DNA from: CAAGNP01 sp045595965
Lineage (GTDB): Bacteria > Bacteroidota > Bacteroidia > Bacteroidales > UBA932
Reading direction: 5' to 3'
Assembly: GCA_045595965.1 (NCBI GenBank)
Contig: JAZOBN010000034.1
Span: forward strand, 1 to 64,000
Length of the DNA stretch: 64,000 bases
Under the pieces are notes generated by a model. It was not told where the DNA came from. It made no database searches and saw only the letters and a program-made list of their open reading frames with translations. How positions within the stretch are numbered: position 1 is the first letter of the stretch; each line of letters opens with the position of its first letter. Shown here in pieces: positions 26,012-36,515 of this stretch. The translations under genes were made by a program, and so were the position numbers.

Positions 26012-27127
26012 TTATTTCAAATGTTCTTCAAGAAGTTTGACAATCTCCTCTTCAGAAACTCTTCTTGCAATGATTTTACCCTCTGAATCAACAAAAGCAT
26101 TTTGAGGAATATACCTTACATTATAAAGTGCAGCTGCCTCTGTATTCCAGTAATTCAAATCAGAAACCTGTGTCCAGGTCAATTTGTCAGTCTTGATTGC
26201 ATCCAACCACTGTTCTCTGTCCCTGTCCAAAGATACTCCAAGGATTTCGAAACCTTGTTTATGGTATTTGTTATATATCTTGACAAGCTTAGGGTTGAAT
26301 TGCCTGCAAGGGTTACACCAGCCAGCCCAGAAATCGATCATGGTAACTTTCCCTTTCTTATATATATCTGAAAGTTTAACCTCCTTACCATCAGGATCTT
26401 TCATTGTAAAATCAGGAGCGATCTGACCCACCTGCAAAGATTTCTCTTTCGAGATCAAAGCTTCAGCTGCCAACAATTTCTTATGGTTTGCAAAACGTTC
26501 ATCTTTCTTGAATTCAGCAAGAACACTCTCAGCTTTCTCAAGTTTCATATCCAAAGCATCATTTACAAACTGCATCATAGCGTAAAAACTCATAGGATGA
26601 GCCAATACAATTGAGTCAGAAAAAGCTCTCATTCTTGCATCAACTTCATCAAACAATGCTACGATTTCCTCCTTTCTTTCAGGGGTTGTATTTGAATTTC
26701 TGTATTCATCCAAAAGGGCTTTTCTGTCTGGCATCAACTCATTCTGAATACGTTTTTCCTCTTTGTTCACAAGCGCAATAATTGCCTGTGTCTCACCACC
26801 TTTAACTTCTGACTCAGCAAGTTTGTCTGAACTTCCGTTAACTGTAAATGAGGTATTCTCCAGGAAAAGTGAAACATATCCAGGGATACCTTCTACCTGA
26901 ATATAATATATTTCAGGATGAACAACTGTACCTTTGAACTGGAATTTACCATTCACGATATCTGCTGTATCTCTAATAGGATCTTTTCTATCAGAGCCAA
27001 CAAGATAGACCTTACCATTTTTCAATACCTCATCTTCACCAGAGATATTACCGGTGATATTGTAGCCACCACCTGCGCAGGACACTAGAGTTACAGCTGC
27101 AACTACTAAAAGAAATAACTTTTTCAT
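26012..27127 (-). CDS. TlpA/ResA-like thioredoxin lipoprotein with DUF4369-type N-domain
   Basis: About 371 residues from the ATG at 27127; a TTG two codons upstream is less likely. Lipobox TLVSC. The N-terminal domain (about 22-110, GNISGEDEVLKNGKVYLVG and YYIQVEGIPGYVSLFLENTSFTVNG) resembles DUF4369; a helical linker (about 115-230) leads to a thioredoxin-like domain with the WCNPC redox motif near residue 272 and the cis-Pro in YIPQNAFV. Such proteins reduce disulfides in the periplasm, for example during cytochrome c maturation or in stress; the partner is unknown. It lies between the gamma-carbonic anhydrase and murI genes. Confidence 0.9.
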   Translation of the reverse strand: MKKLFLLVVAAVTLVSCAGGGYNITGNISGEDEVLKNGKVYLVGSDRKDPIRDTADIVNGKFQFKGTVVHPEIYYIQVEGIPGYVSLFLENTSFTVNGSSDKLAESEVKGGETQAIIALVNKEEKRIQNELMPDRKALLDEYRNSNTTPERKEEIVALFDEVDARMRAFSDSIVLAHPMSFYAMMQFVNDALDMKLEKAESVLAEFKKDERFANHKKLLAAEALISKEKSLQVGQIAPDFTMKDPDGKEVKLSDIYKKGKVTMIDFWAGWCNPCRQFNPKLVKIYNKYHKQGFEILGVSLDRDREQWLDAIKTDKLTWTQVSDLNYWNTEAAALYNVRYIPQNAFVDSEGKIIARRVSEEEIVKLLEEHLK

Positions 27128-27144
27128 ATTCAATATTTTATAAA

Positions 27145-27669
27145 TTATTTATAATTCTCTTCATCAAGAAACCACTCTTTATACATCATATACCCCTGAG
27201 CATTTTTATGTGCTGCAGCAGTAATTTCCTCGCTACCGCTTTTCACCTGAGTTGCAGGAATACCGGCATAGACACCAGGTTCCAATTTCTTATTGGAGAG
27301 GACAACCGCTCCGGCAGCAATAATACTGCCATCAGCAACCTCTGCATTGTCCATAAGTATGGCTCCCATACCTACGAGGACATTGTTTCCAACTTTTGCA
27401 CCATGGATAATGGCATTGTGTCCCACTGAGACATCGTTACCAACCTCCACAATAGATCTCTTATGTAATGTATGTAGTACTGCACCATCTTGAATATTGA
27501 CTCTGTTTCCTACCCGTATAGGGTTTACATCCCCTCTCAAGACACAAGAATACCAGATGCTGCAATCATCACCTATCTCAACATCCCCTACGATAACTGC
27601 ATTTTCTGCAATGAAACAGTTTTTACCAATTTTTGGGGTAAAGCCATTCAATGATTTGATTATTGCCAT
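27145..27669 (-). CDS. Gamma-carbonic anhydrase family hexapeptide-repeat protein
   Basis: 174 residues forming a left-handed beta helix of hexapeptide repeats (VIVGDVEIGDDCSIW, VGNNVLVGMGA). His66, His84 and His89 occupy the spacing of the zinc ligands of Cam-type gamma-carbonic anhydrases, so the metal site looks complete. The family includes active carbonic anhydrases and relatives of uncertain function (YrdA, PaaY). No signal peptide, so it is cytosolic. It heads the set followed by the thioredoxin lipoprotein and murI; a TATATTTG box lies 19 bases upstream of its start. Confidence 0.9.
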   Translation of the reverse strand: MAIIKSLNGFTPKIGKNCFIAENAVIVGDVEIGDDCSIWYSCVLRGDVNPIRVGNRVNIQDGAVLHTLHKRSIVEVGNDVSVGHNAIIHGAKVGNNVLVGMGAILMDNAEVADGSIIAAGAVVLSNKKLEPGVYAGIPATQVKSGSEEITAAAHKNAQGYMMYKEWFLDEENYK

Positions 27670-27687
27670 ATTCTATCTATTATTCGG

Positions 27688-27695
27688 CAAATATA
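27688..27695 (-). promoter_or_regulatory. -7 box of the gamma-CA/TlpA/murI set
   Basis: TATATTTG on the minus strand matches TAnnTTTG and lies 19 bases upstream of the start codon. The -33 region falls in the gdhA terminator hairpin and shows no well-spaced TTTG, so the call rests on one box. Confidence 0.45.
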
Positions 27696-27707
27696 GTAAT
27701 TTATTAC

Positions 27708-27739
27708 AAAAAAAGAGGATGACCTTCATGGTCACCCTC
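27708..27739 (-). terminator. Rho-independent terminator after gdhA
   Basis: On the minus strand GAGGGTGACC and GGTCATCCTC pair over 10 bases (one G-T) around a 5-base loop and are followed by seven T residues. It is 25 bases after the gdhA stop codon. Confidence 0.92.
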
Positions 27740-27763
27740 CCATTGTATTGTTTCAGGTAGAGA

Positions 27764-29107
<1,344 letters not shown>

Positions 29108-29156
29108 AATAATTTATTTAGTTTGTGTATGTGTGAATAATTGAAATTGTTTTCTG

Positions 29157-30176
29157 TTATTTTACCTCCCAGGTAGCTCCACTGTGCAGAAGTTCATCTA
29201 CTGAATGGATCTTGGCATTTGCCTTAACCTCTTCTACCTGTTCCTGTACTCTCTGATCGTATGTACCGTCAGCCACATCACGGATAACACCCAATGCTAC
29301 AGGGAAATCGGGATGCTTCATATCCACAAGCATTGTGTGGATAGCCATATCCTGACAGTGAGCATCATGTACAAGAATATCTTTTTCTGTAATGCCGTTT
29401 TCACCAATCTTTACCACTTTAAGCTTGCCATTCTCGTCAAGGACAAGACCTTTGTCTCTCTCCTTACCGAAAATCATAGGCTCACCGTGGCGTAGAACGA
29501 TGGTTCTGTCTGCTCTGACCTCTTTGTCGGAGATCTCTTTATGGCTACCGTCATTGTAGATTACACAGTTTACCAACATTTCTGTAACTGAACAACCTGC
29601 ATGTTTTGCAGATGCCAGGAACACCTCCTGATTGAGTTTAATTTCAGAATCAAGGCTGCGTGCGAAGAAAGTACCTCTTGCACCCAATACCAGAGAGCCT
29701 GGATTGAATGGTTGTTCTACTGTACCATAGGGAGAGGTCTTGGTAATCTTTCCTAATGGAGAGGTAGGTGAATACTGACCTTTGGTCAAACCATAGATTC
29801 TGTTGTTGAACAATACGATATTGATGTCGATATTACGACGGATTGCGTGAATGAAGTGGTTACCACCGATAGCCAACGAGTCACCGTCACCAGTTGCCTG
29901 CCATACTGCAAGTTTTGGATTTGCAACCTTTACACCTGTAGAGATTGCTGTCGCGCGACCATGGATACTATGGAAACCGTAAGTGTTCATATAGTAAGGG
30001 AGACGTGAAGAACATCCGATACCTGATACAAATACGAAGTCCTCCAAATTGTAATTCATAGCCTCTGCAACCTCTGGCATAGCTCTCTGTAGAGACATAA
30101 GAACTGCGTGGTCGCCGCAACCTGGGCACCATCTTACTTCCTGATTGCTCTTAAAATCTTGTGCTGTATATTTCAT
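29157..30176 (-). CDS. korB: 2-oxoacid:ferredoxin oxidoreductase, beta subunit
   Basis: 339 residues. The thiamine-pyrophosphate-binding subunit is shown by WCPGCGDHAVL (Cys17, Cys20), GIGCSSRLPYY and the TPP motif GDGDSLAIGGNHFIHAIRRN. With the fused subunit encoded 17 bases upstream it forms a 2-oxoglutarate:ferredoxin oxidoreductase, giving succinyl-CoA, CO2 and reduced ferredoxin, or running in reverse to fix CO2. A 2-oxoisovalerate or pyruvate enzyme is a less likely reading: subunit layout and the LYGLTKGQ-type segment point to the Kor branch. No separate ferredoxin-like delta subunit gene is next to it. Confidence 0.92.
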   Translation of the reverse strand: MKYTAQDFKSNQEVRWCPGCGDHAVLMSLQRAMPEVAEAMNYNLEDFVFVSGIGCSSRLPYYMNTYGFHSIHGRATAISTGVKVANPKLAVWQATGDGDSLAIGGNHFIHAIRRNIDINIVLFNNRIYGLTKGQYSPTSPLGKITKTSPYGTVEQPFNPGSLVLGARGTFFARSLDSEIKLNQEVFLASAKHAGCSVTEMLVNCVIYNDGSHKEISDKEVRADRTIVLRHGEPMIFGKERDKGLVLDENGKLKVVKIGENGITEKDILVHDAHCQDMAIHTMLVDMKHPDFPVALGVIRDVADGTYDQRVQEQVEEVKANAKIHSVDELLHSGATWEVK

Positions 30177-30193
30177 AATCTGACTCCCTCCTA

Positions 30194-32026
30194 TTATAGA
30201 ATGTTATTAACTGCATCCATTACATCTTTAACGATGAAAGGCTGACCTTGAACCTTATTCAACTGGTAATAGTGGAATTGAGGATGTTTGTCTCTCAAAT
30301 ATGCAGCGAACTGGCCACTATTCAACTCACATACGATAATCTTGTTGAATTTTGAGAATACCTCTGCTGTGTTTTTAGGTAGTGGATTGATATAATCGAA
30401 GTGAGCAAGAGAAACGCTCTTTCCTTCAGCCTGGAACTCTTTAACTGCTGTGTAAAGGTGTCCGAAAGTACCACCCCAGCCGACAACAAGAACTTCACCC
30501 TCTTTCTCTCCGATAACTTCAAGTTCAGGGATATAGTTTGCTGCCCTTGCAACTTTTTCAGCACGTGCTGCCACCATCATCTCGTGGTTTTGAGGATCAG
30601 AAGAGATAACACCTTCAGGGCTCTTTTCCAGACCACCTACTCTATGCATCATGCCAGGAGTGCCAGGGATAGCCCATTGTCTTGCAAATTTCTCCTCATC
30701 TCTTACGTATGGTTTGAATTTCCCTTCACATTCGGTAACGACCGGTGCTTTGATCTCGGGATAATCCTTCATTGAAGGGATTTTCCAAGGCTCGGAGCCG
30801 TTACCCAAGAAACCTTCAGTAAGGAGGATAACAGGCATCATGTGTTCCAATGCAAACTTACCTGCGTAGAAAGCTTTGTCAAAGCAATCTGATGGAGAGT
30901 GAGCAGCCATAACCATAATAGGACACTCACCATTACGTCCATAAAGGGCCTGATTCAAGTCGGTCTGCTCAGTTTTGGTGGGGATACCTGTAGATGGACC
31001 ACTACGCTGAACATCGACAATTACCAGAGGAAGCTCTGTAATCATAGCAAGACCAAGAGCCTCCGATTTCAATGAAAGACCAGGACCTGAAGTTGTAGTC
31101 ACAGCAAAGTTACCTGCGTAAGCAGCACCGATTGCAGTACAGATACCGGAAATTTCATCTTCACATTGAACAGTCTTTGCTCCAAGGTTTTTATAAATTG
31201 CAAGTTCTTCCAAAACTGCTGTCGCAGGGGTAATGGGATACGAGCCACAGAACAATGGAATACCTGATTTCTCAGACGCAGCCAAAAGTCCCCAAGCAGT
31301 TGCCTGATTACCATTGATATTTCTGTAGGTACCTTTTTCCTGTTGTGCAGGTGCTATAGTGTATGTATTTGCAATAGCGTGGATGTTGCTTGCATAGTTG
31401 AAACCATCCTTCAAAACTTTCTTATTGACATCAATAAGTTGTGGTTTTTTCTTGAATTTCTTCTCGAGGTACTCAAAAGTGTGTTCCATCTCTCTATTGA
31501 AAAGATAGAAGCACATACCAAGAGTAAACATGTTCTTACAACGCACGATAGATTTGTTATCCAAACCACTATCTTTCAATGACTCTTTTGTAAGGGTTGT
31601 AATAGGAGAAACGATGATGTTTCTATCTTCAATCTTCAACTCCTCAAAAGGATTCATTGTCTGGAACCCTGCTCTCACAATATTTGCCTCATCAAAAGCA
31701 TCTTCGTCAAGGATAATTGTAGCAGTAGGTTTTGTCCATTTTGCATTAGCTCTTAATGCTGCAGGATTCATAGCTACAAGAACATCACAGAAATCACCAG
31801 GAGTGTTGATCTCTACAGCTCCAACATGAACTTGGAATCCAGAAACACCAGAAACTGTACCTTGGGGAGCTCTAATCTCCGCAGGATAATCTGGAAAAGT
31901 AGAAATTTCATTGCCGTACAATGCAGAAGAATCTGCAAAAAGAGTACCGGTCAATTGCATACCATCACCCGAGTCACCAGCGAAACGGATAACAACATCT
32001 TGTATGTCAATAACTTTGTGTTGCAT
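30194..32026 (-). CDS. korA: 2-oxoacid:ferredoxin oxidoreductase, fused gamma-alpha subunit
   Basis: 610 residues in two parts. Residues about 1-190 are the gamma domain (VIRFAGDSGDGMQLTG, APQGTVSGVSGFQVHVG). Residues about 225-610 are the alpha part with GSYPITPATAVLEEL, QCEDEISGICTAIGAAYAG and TTTSGPGLSLKSEALGLA. This gamma-alpha fusion is the usual Bacteroidota arrangement. It is the first gene of the kor pair, followed by korB after 17 bases. A -7 box (TATATTTG) lies 22 bases upstream of the start codon. Confidence 0.94.
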   Translation of the reverse strand: MQHKVIDIQDVVIRFAGDSGDGMQLTGTLFADSSALYGNEISTFPDYPAEIRAPQGTVSGVSGFQVHVGAVEINTPGDFCDVLVAMNPAALRANAKWTKPTATIILDEDAFDEANIVRAGFQTMNPFEELKIEDRNIIVSPITTLTKESLKDSGLDNKSIVRCKNMFTLGMCFYLFNREMEHTFEYLEKKFKKKPQLIDVNKKVLKDGFNYASNIHAIANTYTIAPAQQEKGTYRNINGNQATAWGLLAASEKSGIPLFCGSYPITPATAVLEELAIYKNLGAKTVQCEDEISGICTAIGAAYAGNFAVTTTSGPGLSLKSEALGLAMITELPLVIVDVQRSGPSTGIPTKTEQTDLNQALYGRNGECPIMVMAAHSPSDCFDKAFYAGKFALEHMMPVILLTEGFLGNGSEPWKIPSMKDYPEIKAPVVTECEGKFKPYVRDEEKFARQWAIPGTPGMMHRVGGLEKSPEGVISSDPQNHEMMVAARAEKVARAANYIPELEVIGEKEGEVLVVGWGGTFGHLYTAVKEFQAEGKSVSLAHFDYINPLPKNTAEVFSKFNKIIVCELNSGQFAAYLRDKHPQFHYYQLNKVQGQPFIVKDVMDAVNNIL

Positions 32027-32047
32027 ATTTTTTTATTTTAGTAAATA

Positions 32048-32080
32048 CAAATATAAGCAATATTCTATCACCTTACCAAT
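32048..32080 (-). promoter_or_regulatory. Promoter of korA-korB
   Basis: On the minus strand TATATTTG (32055-32048) matches the -7 consensus, with ATTG about 21 bases upstream as a partial -33 box. It lies between the ompH terminator and korA. Confidence 0.5.
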
Positions 32081-32089
32081 TTATTTGCA

Positions 32090-32130
32090 AAAAAAAGAGA
32101 GCACCCGATTAAAAATCATAAGTACTCTCT
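32090..32130 (-). terminator. Terminator of the bamA-ompH-ompH operon
   Basis: On the minus strand GAGAGTAC pairs with GTGCTCTC (one G-T) around a 17-base loop, followed by a run of at least six T residues. It lies 22 bases after the stop of the second ompH gene. Confidence 0.8.
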
Positions 32131-32151
32131 CCTGTATTTCTAAATAATTTA

Positions 32152-32700
32152 CTATTGAGGCATCTGTTGTTGTTTCAATTTCTTATCTAAAGGAATATTC
32201 AATGCCTTTTTCAACATATCTGCAACATCAATACTCTTGGTCTCATCAAAATAAGGAAGGGTACCTGTTGAGATATCAAAAATATAGATAAAACCGTTTG
32301 CTCTACCCAACTCGATCAATGTATCGTTTGCTTTGGTATAAATGGGAGCAAGAAGTTCCTGTTGTTTTCTCTGCATATCCTGCTGAGCGCTTTGTGAGAA
32401 CTGTTGCAATCTCTGCTCCATCTCCTGAAGTTCCTGGGTTTTCATCTCCAATACAGCAGGGGTCCAGTTTGCACTCATTTGCTGATAATTGGTATACTTG
32501 TTCTGGAACTCAGTCTGCATAGCAACAAAAGTTTCCTGCATGTCTGCGCTGAATTTTTCAAGAATAACTTGAGCAGAATCCATCTCTTCCATAAGATAGA
32601 TAACCTCTTGAAGATTGATGTGTCCAAATTTTAGTTCCTGAGCAAATGTCTTTGCAGAACCAAATACGGCGATAAATAGAATTAGGATTAATTTTTTCAT
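32152..32700 (-). CDS. OmpH/Skp-family periplasmic chaperone (second in tandem)
   Basis: 182 residues. Signal peptide (about 1-20, ending KTFAQ), then the Skp/OmpH pattern: a short N-terminal strand FGHINLQEVI, a long Gln/Glu-rich helical hairpin (about 45-125, QQDMQRKQQELLAPIY) and a C-terminal strand region YIFDISTGTLPYFDE. The family holds unfolded outer-membrane proteins in the periplasm for the BAM complex. It is the third gene of the bamA-ompH-ompH unit, 24 bases after the first ompH copy and followed by a terminator. The tail is rich in Lys and Gln (KLKQQQMPQ). Confidence 0.92.
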   Translation of the reverse strand: MKKLILILFIAVFGSAKTFAQELKFGHINLQEVIYLMEEMDSAQVILEKFSADMQETFVAMQTEFQNKYTNYQQMSANWTPAVLEMKTQELQEMEQRLQQFSQSAQQDMQRKQQELLAPIYTKANDTLIELGRANGFIYIFDISTGTLPYFDETKSIDVADMLKKALNIPLDKKLKQQQMPQ

Positions 32701-32724
32701 AAAAGTTTATTTTAATTTAATTGA

Positions 32725-33228
32725 TTACAAATTTTTAATCACCTCAAGGCTCATATCAAAAGTATCATCTTTGTATACAACACCTTGCATTGCAGATATA
32801 TCAAGGAGAATTGAATATCCCCTCTCCTTTGCCACTTTCTCAATAGCCATATCGACTCTCGCCTTTATAGGGGAGATAAGCTCCTGGGACTTTCTCGCCA
32901 TGATCCCCTCCTCTCCAAAGTACTCTTTTTGTTTCTCCTGCAATTTCCGTTCCATCTGGATAATCTCGTTCTCACGGCTTTGCTTTTGCCCTTCACTCAG
33001 TCTGGGACGTTCGTTCTGATATTTCTGGTATGCAGTCTGAATTTTTCCTCTTTCACCATCAATATAATCCTGGTACTGCTTGTTCAGCTTCTCCAGTGTC
33101 TGCTGAGCCGAGACATACTCAGGGATCTGTGCCAAAATTGTCTTTGTATTCACATACCCCACTTTCTGACCAAAAGAGATGTTAAGTGACAGCAACAAGG
33201 TTATAAGGATACATGCAAATTTTCTCAT
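32725..33228 (-). CDS. OmpH/Skp-family periplasmic chaperone (first in tandem)
   Basis: 167 residues with a signal peptide ending NISFGQ (about residue 20). VGYVNTKTILAQIPEYVSAQQTL is the conserved Skp start; a charged coiled-coil hairpin (about 45-125) follows and the end has GYSILLDISAMQGVVYKDD, matching the family's C-terminal strands. It should bind unfolded outer-membrane proteins delivered to BamA, whose gene is directly upstream (11 bases). It differs clearly from the next OmpH copy, so the duplication is old rather than a recent tandem event. Confidence 0.93.
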   Translation of the reverse strand: MRKFACILITLLLSLNISFGQKVGYVNTKTILAQIPEYVSAQQTLEKLNKQYQDYIDGERGKIQTAYQKYQNERPRLSEGQKQSRENEIIQMERKLQEKQKEYFGEEGIMARKSQELISPIKARVDMAIEKVAKERGYSILLDISAMQGVVYKDDTFDMSLEVIKNL

Positions 33229-33239
33229 AACATCAAATT

Positions 33240-35765
33240 TTAGAATTGTTGTCCAATCATGAAGTGGAACTGCGATCCGCTTCGTTCTTTGTTAAGAATA
33301 GGATCGAAACCCCATCCCCAATCGACACCAAGAAGACCGATCATAGGAAGCATTACTCTCAATCCTACACCGGCAGAACGTTTGATCTCGAATGGATTGA
33401 ATTTCTCGATCTCAGTCCAGCAGTTACCGCCCTCAAGGAATGCAAGTGCATATATAGTCGATGATGGCTGTAACACTATAGGATACCTCAACTCAAGTGT
33501 AAATTTATCGTATATATGACCTGTATATACCCCTTCACTGTTCATAGGGGTAAGCGAATAGTTTTCATAGCCCCTCAATGCGATAATCTCTGAACCGTAT
33601 GTATTGTAGCCCGACATACCGTCACCACCTACTTGGTAACCCTCAAATGGTGAATAGCCAAGGTTCTTGTTGTAATAACCCAGATAACCGAACTGAGCCC
33701 TTGCCATCAATACAAGGTCACCTACTATTTTTGTAAACAACGACCCTTTGAACGTCCACTTGTGATACTCAATCCAGCGATATCTCTCCTGGTCGGTCAT
33801 ATGTTTATAATCGGTATTGGGATCTCTGAACAATGAATATGGCGGTGTCAGCTGTACCGAGAATGTAAAATCTGAACCTTGACGGGGATACACTGCCTGG
33901 TCGGTAGAGTTTCTGGTCAGCGACATCTTGTAGCTGATATTGTTTGACATACCTGTCGAGAACAGGAAGTTGTACCCCCAGTCATGCAGGTTGTATGTCT
34001 GCCAGCTCAACTCATGGTATAGCACGAAATAGTTGTCCGGCCATTTCAAACGGCTACCCAATCCTGCCGCCAAACCGAACACTTCAAAATATTCATCCGG
34101 ATTCTGATAGAAATAGTATGAGTTGGTCTGACGTGTATAGTAACCGGAGATATTCAATGAGGTAGGTTTTTTACCGAACAACCAAGGCTCCATAAAGCTC
34201 ACACTTGCTGCGGTGTAATAAGTACCATTGGTCTGGAACCTCAAAGAGAGCACCTGAGCATCTCCCAGAGGGACAGGTCTCCAGGCCTTCTTATCAAACA
34301 TACGCTTGATAGAGAAGTTATTGAAGCTGACACCCAATGTTCCTACAAATGAGTATCCGCCCCAACCTCCGGAGAGTTCCAATTGGCTGTTAGGTTTCTC
34401 CAGAACGTTATATGCGACATCTACCGTATTGGTCATCTGGTTAGGGATAATTGTATATCCCTTTGACGGATCCATCGCATGTTCAGGGTCAAAGTGTCCC
34501 ATTGATGAAATCTCCCTGACAGATCTTTCGAACGAGGACTGACTGTAGAGGTAACCTGGTTTGGTAAAGACCTGACGCCTTACAATCTTCTCATTGGTAA
34601 TTGTATTGCCATTGATGATAATATTGTGGAATGTTGCAGGCTTACCCTCTATCATTCTGATCTCCACATCTACAGAGTCCCCGACAATATTCATCTCCAC
34701 AGGGATTACATTAAAGAAGAGGTAGCCTCTGTCCCTATACATGCTACCCACATCCATGAATTGTTTTTTGGGGTCTCCATTCAGACGTTTATTCAAGGTA
34801 ACAATGTCATAAACATCACCTTTTTTAATCATCAGAACACTATTCAACTCCTCTTCGGTATAAAGTGAGTTACCTGTCCAGGTAATATTTCTGAAATAGT
34901 ATCTCTGACCTTCTTCAATTTTGAAATCTATCCCCAATCTCGCATCCTCAATATAATACATGGAGTCCTTGACGATTTTTGCATCACGATAACCTGCCTC
35001 GTTGAACTTCTCAATCATGGCAGCCTTGTCATTCTTATACTCCTCCTGATTGAATTTCTTGGACGAGAAGAAGTTTCGGAAACGCATATCCCTTGTTTTC
35101 TTCATAGCAGCAACAAGTTTGCCCTCCTTGACATGGTCATTTCCTTCAAATGTAATCTTCTTGATCTTGACTTTCTTACCTTTATTTACATCAAATGTTA
35201 CCCTGACTGCATTTTTGATGACGGTATCCTTTACCTGTCTCACATTCACGTCACAATTGATGAAACCTTTGTCGTGGTAATACTCTTTAATGATGCCTAT
35301 ATTGGTTTTGATGGCATATTCGGATAGTTCTGTACCCCTCTTGAGGTTCATCTTCTCCACCAGGTCTGTCTGTTCCGAATTCTTTACCCCCATAAAACTC
35401 CATCTCGACACTCTGGGGCGCTCCTGAAGAACCAGTTTAAGAAAGGCAGTATCTCTGGTTGGAGCTAACGAATCAATATACAATGCAACATCGGCAAAAT
35501 ACCTCTGCAACCATATTCTCCTTACCACATCTGACAACTCATCGCTGGGAACTTTAATCTTATCGCCCACTCTGATACCTGTCAAAGATATCAGCTGATC
35601 TTTTCCCAAATATTTGATACCGGTTACATCAATTCCACCGACTGTATATGTGGTCGGCTTTTCATAATTGACTACTACGCCATTGTCCTTTTTCTCCTCC
35701 TGAGCATGCGCAAGAGTAGCCAAAAGAGCAAGCAAGACAGTGATATATAATCTTTTGAAGCTCAT
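33240..35765 (-). CDS. bamA: Outer membrane protein assembly factor BamA
   Basis: 841 residues with a signal peptide (about 1-21). Five POTRA domains span about 40-445 (for example VGGIDVTGIKYLGKDQLISLTG, KKITFEGNDHVKEGKL and ITWTGNSLYTEEELNSVL), followed by an Omp85 barrel (about 450-841) containing the GLRVMLPMIGLLGVDWGWGFD region and a terminal Phe (FMIGQQF). It inserts beta-barrel proteins into the outer membrane. It heads a unit with two Skp/OmpH genes; the bamD gene for the lipoprotein partner is elsewhere in this window (47309-48112). Confidence 0.96.
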   Translation of the reverse strand: MSFKRLYITVLLALLATLAHAQEEKKDNGVVVNYEKPTTYTVGGIDVTGIKYLGKDQLISLTGIRVGDKIKVPSDELSDVVRRIWLQRYFADVALYIDSLAPTRDTAFLKLVLQERPRVSRWSFMGVKNSEQTDLVEKMNLKRGTELSEYAIKTNIGIIKEYYHDKGFINCDVNVRQVKDTVIKNAVRVTFDVNKGKKVKIKKITFEGNDHVKEGKLVAAMKKTRDMRFRNFFSSKKFNQEEYKNDKAAMIEKFNEAGYRDAKIVKDSMYYIEDARLGIDFKIEEGQRYYFRNITWTGNSLYTEEELNSVLMIKKGDVYDIVTLNKRLNGDPKKQFMDVGSMYRDRGYLFFNVIPVEMNIVGDSVDVEIRMIEGKPATFHNIIINGNTITNEKIVRRQVFTKPGYLYSQSSFERSVREISSMGHFDPEHAMDPSKGYTIIPNQMTNTVDVAYNVLEKPNSQLELSGGWGGYSFVGTLGVSFNNFSIKRMFDKKAWRPVPLGDAQVLSLRFQTNGTYYTAASVSFMEPWLFGKKPTSLNISGYYTRQTNSYYFYQNPDEYFEVFGLAAGLGSRLKWPDNYFVLYHELSWQTYNLHDWGYNFLFSTGMSNNISYKMSLTRNSTDQAVYPRQGSDFTFSVQLTPPYSLFRDPNTDYKHMTDQERYRWIEYHKWTFKGSLFTKIVGDLVLMARAQFGYLGYYNKNLGYSPFEGYQVGGDGMSGYNTYGSEIIALRGYENYSLTPMNSEGVYTGHIYDKFTLELRYPIVLQPSSTIYALAFLEGGNCWTEIEKFNPFEIKRSAGVGLRVMLPMIGLLGVDWGWGFDPILNKERSGSQFHFMIGQQF

Positions 35766-35787
35766 TTAATCTGTATGAATCAAACTA

Positions 35788-35795
35788 CAAATATA
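35788..35795 (-). promoter_or_regulatory. -7 box of bamA
   Basis: TATATTTG on the minus strand matches TAnnTTTG and lies 22 bases upstream of the bamA start, inside the 45-base gap after uppS. A clear -33 box is not seen. bamA may thus be transcribed both from here and from the nadK promoter. Confidence 0.45.
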
Positions 35796-35810
35796 CTACT
35801 TTATTTGAAT

Positions 35811-36515
35811 TTATTTGATTTGTTCACTTGTTTTTCCGAATCTTCTCTCCCTTGATGAATATGTTTCGATTGCGGCACGGAACTCCGCTTTGCGAAAATC
35901 GGGCCAAAGAACATCTGTAAAGTAGAACTCAGTGTATGCACATTGCCACAGAAGGAAGTTGCTTATTCGCTGCTCTCCGCTTGTTCTGATCATAAGATCG
36001 GGATCAGGAATACCTCTGGTACTCAAATACTCCTCAAACGGAAGGGGATCTCTCCCACTTTTGACATCTTCAGCATATTTTGATGCTGCCTGCGCAATAT
36101 CCCATTTCCCGCTATAGCTCAAGAAAACGATAAGTGTCAAGCCGGTATTTGACGCAGTCTGAGCCATCGCCTGATCTATATCTGCCAATAACTCATCTGA
36201 TAACTCGCTTCTATCCCCAATCACCACAAAACGGATATTATATCTCTCAAATGTAGGTTTCTCCTCGAGAATGGATTTTGCCATAAGTGACATCAGCCCT
36301 GAAATTTCAGCCTGAGGTCTGTTCCAGTTCTCTGATGAAAATGCAAAAAGGCTCAAATATTCCAAGCCCATCTCCACTGCCGCCTCACAACATGCCCTGA
36401 CACTCTCTGCCCCCTCAATATGACCGTAGATTCTCTCTTTTCCTTTCTGTTTTGCCCATCTTCCGTTTCCATCCATTATTATGGTCACGTGCTTTGGTAA
36501 TTTTCTATTTTCCAT
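35811..36515 (-). CDS. uppS: Isoprenyl (undecaprenyl) diphosphate synthase
   Basis: 234 residues, a normal cis-prenyltransferase. HVTIIMDGNGRWA gives the catalytic Asp15; LSLFAFSSENWNRP and the C-terminal DLMIRTSGEQRISNFLLWQCAYTEFYF are diagnostic of UppS. It makes the C55 lipid carrier for peptidoglycan and O-antigen building. It overlaps the 3' end of nadK by 11 bases, so both come from one transcript; bamA follows after 45 bases. Confidence 0.96.
   Translation of the reverse strand: MENRKLPKHVTIIMDGNGRWAKQKGKERIYGHIEGAESVRACCEAAVEMGLEYLSLFAFSSENWNRPQAEISGLMSLMAKSILEEKPTFERYNIRFVVIGDRSELSDELLADIDQAMAQTASNTGLTLIVFLSYSGKWDIAQAASKYAEDVKSGRDPLPFEEYLSTRGIPDPDLMIRTSGEQRISNFLLWQCAYTEFYFTDVLWPDFRKAEFRAAIETYSSRERRFGKTSEQIK

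Noticed and set aside
32152..33228. Recent tandem duplication of ompH
   Set aside because: The two proteins share only the family pattern, with little residue identity by eye, so they are old paralogues and not a recent repeat.
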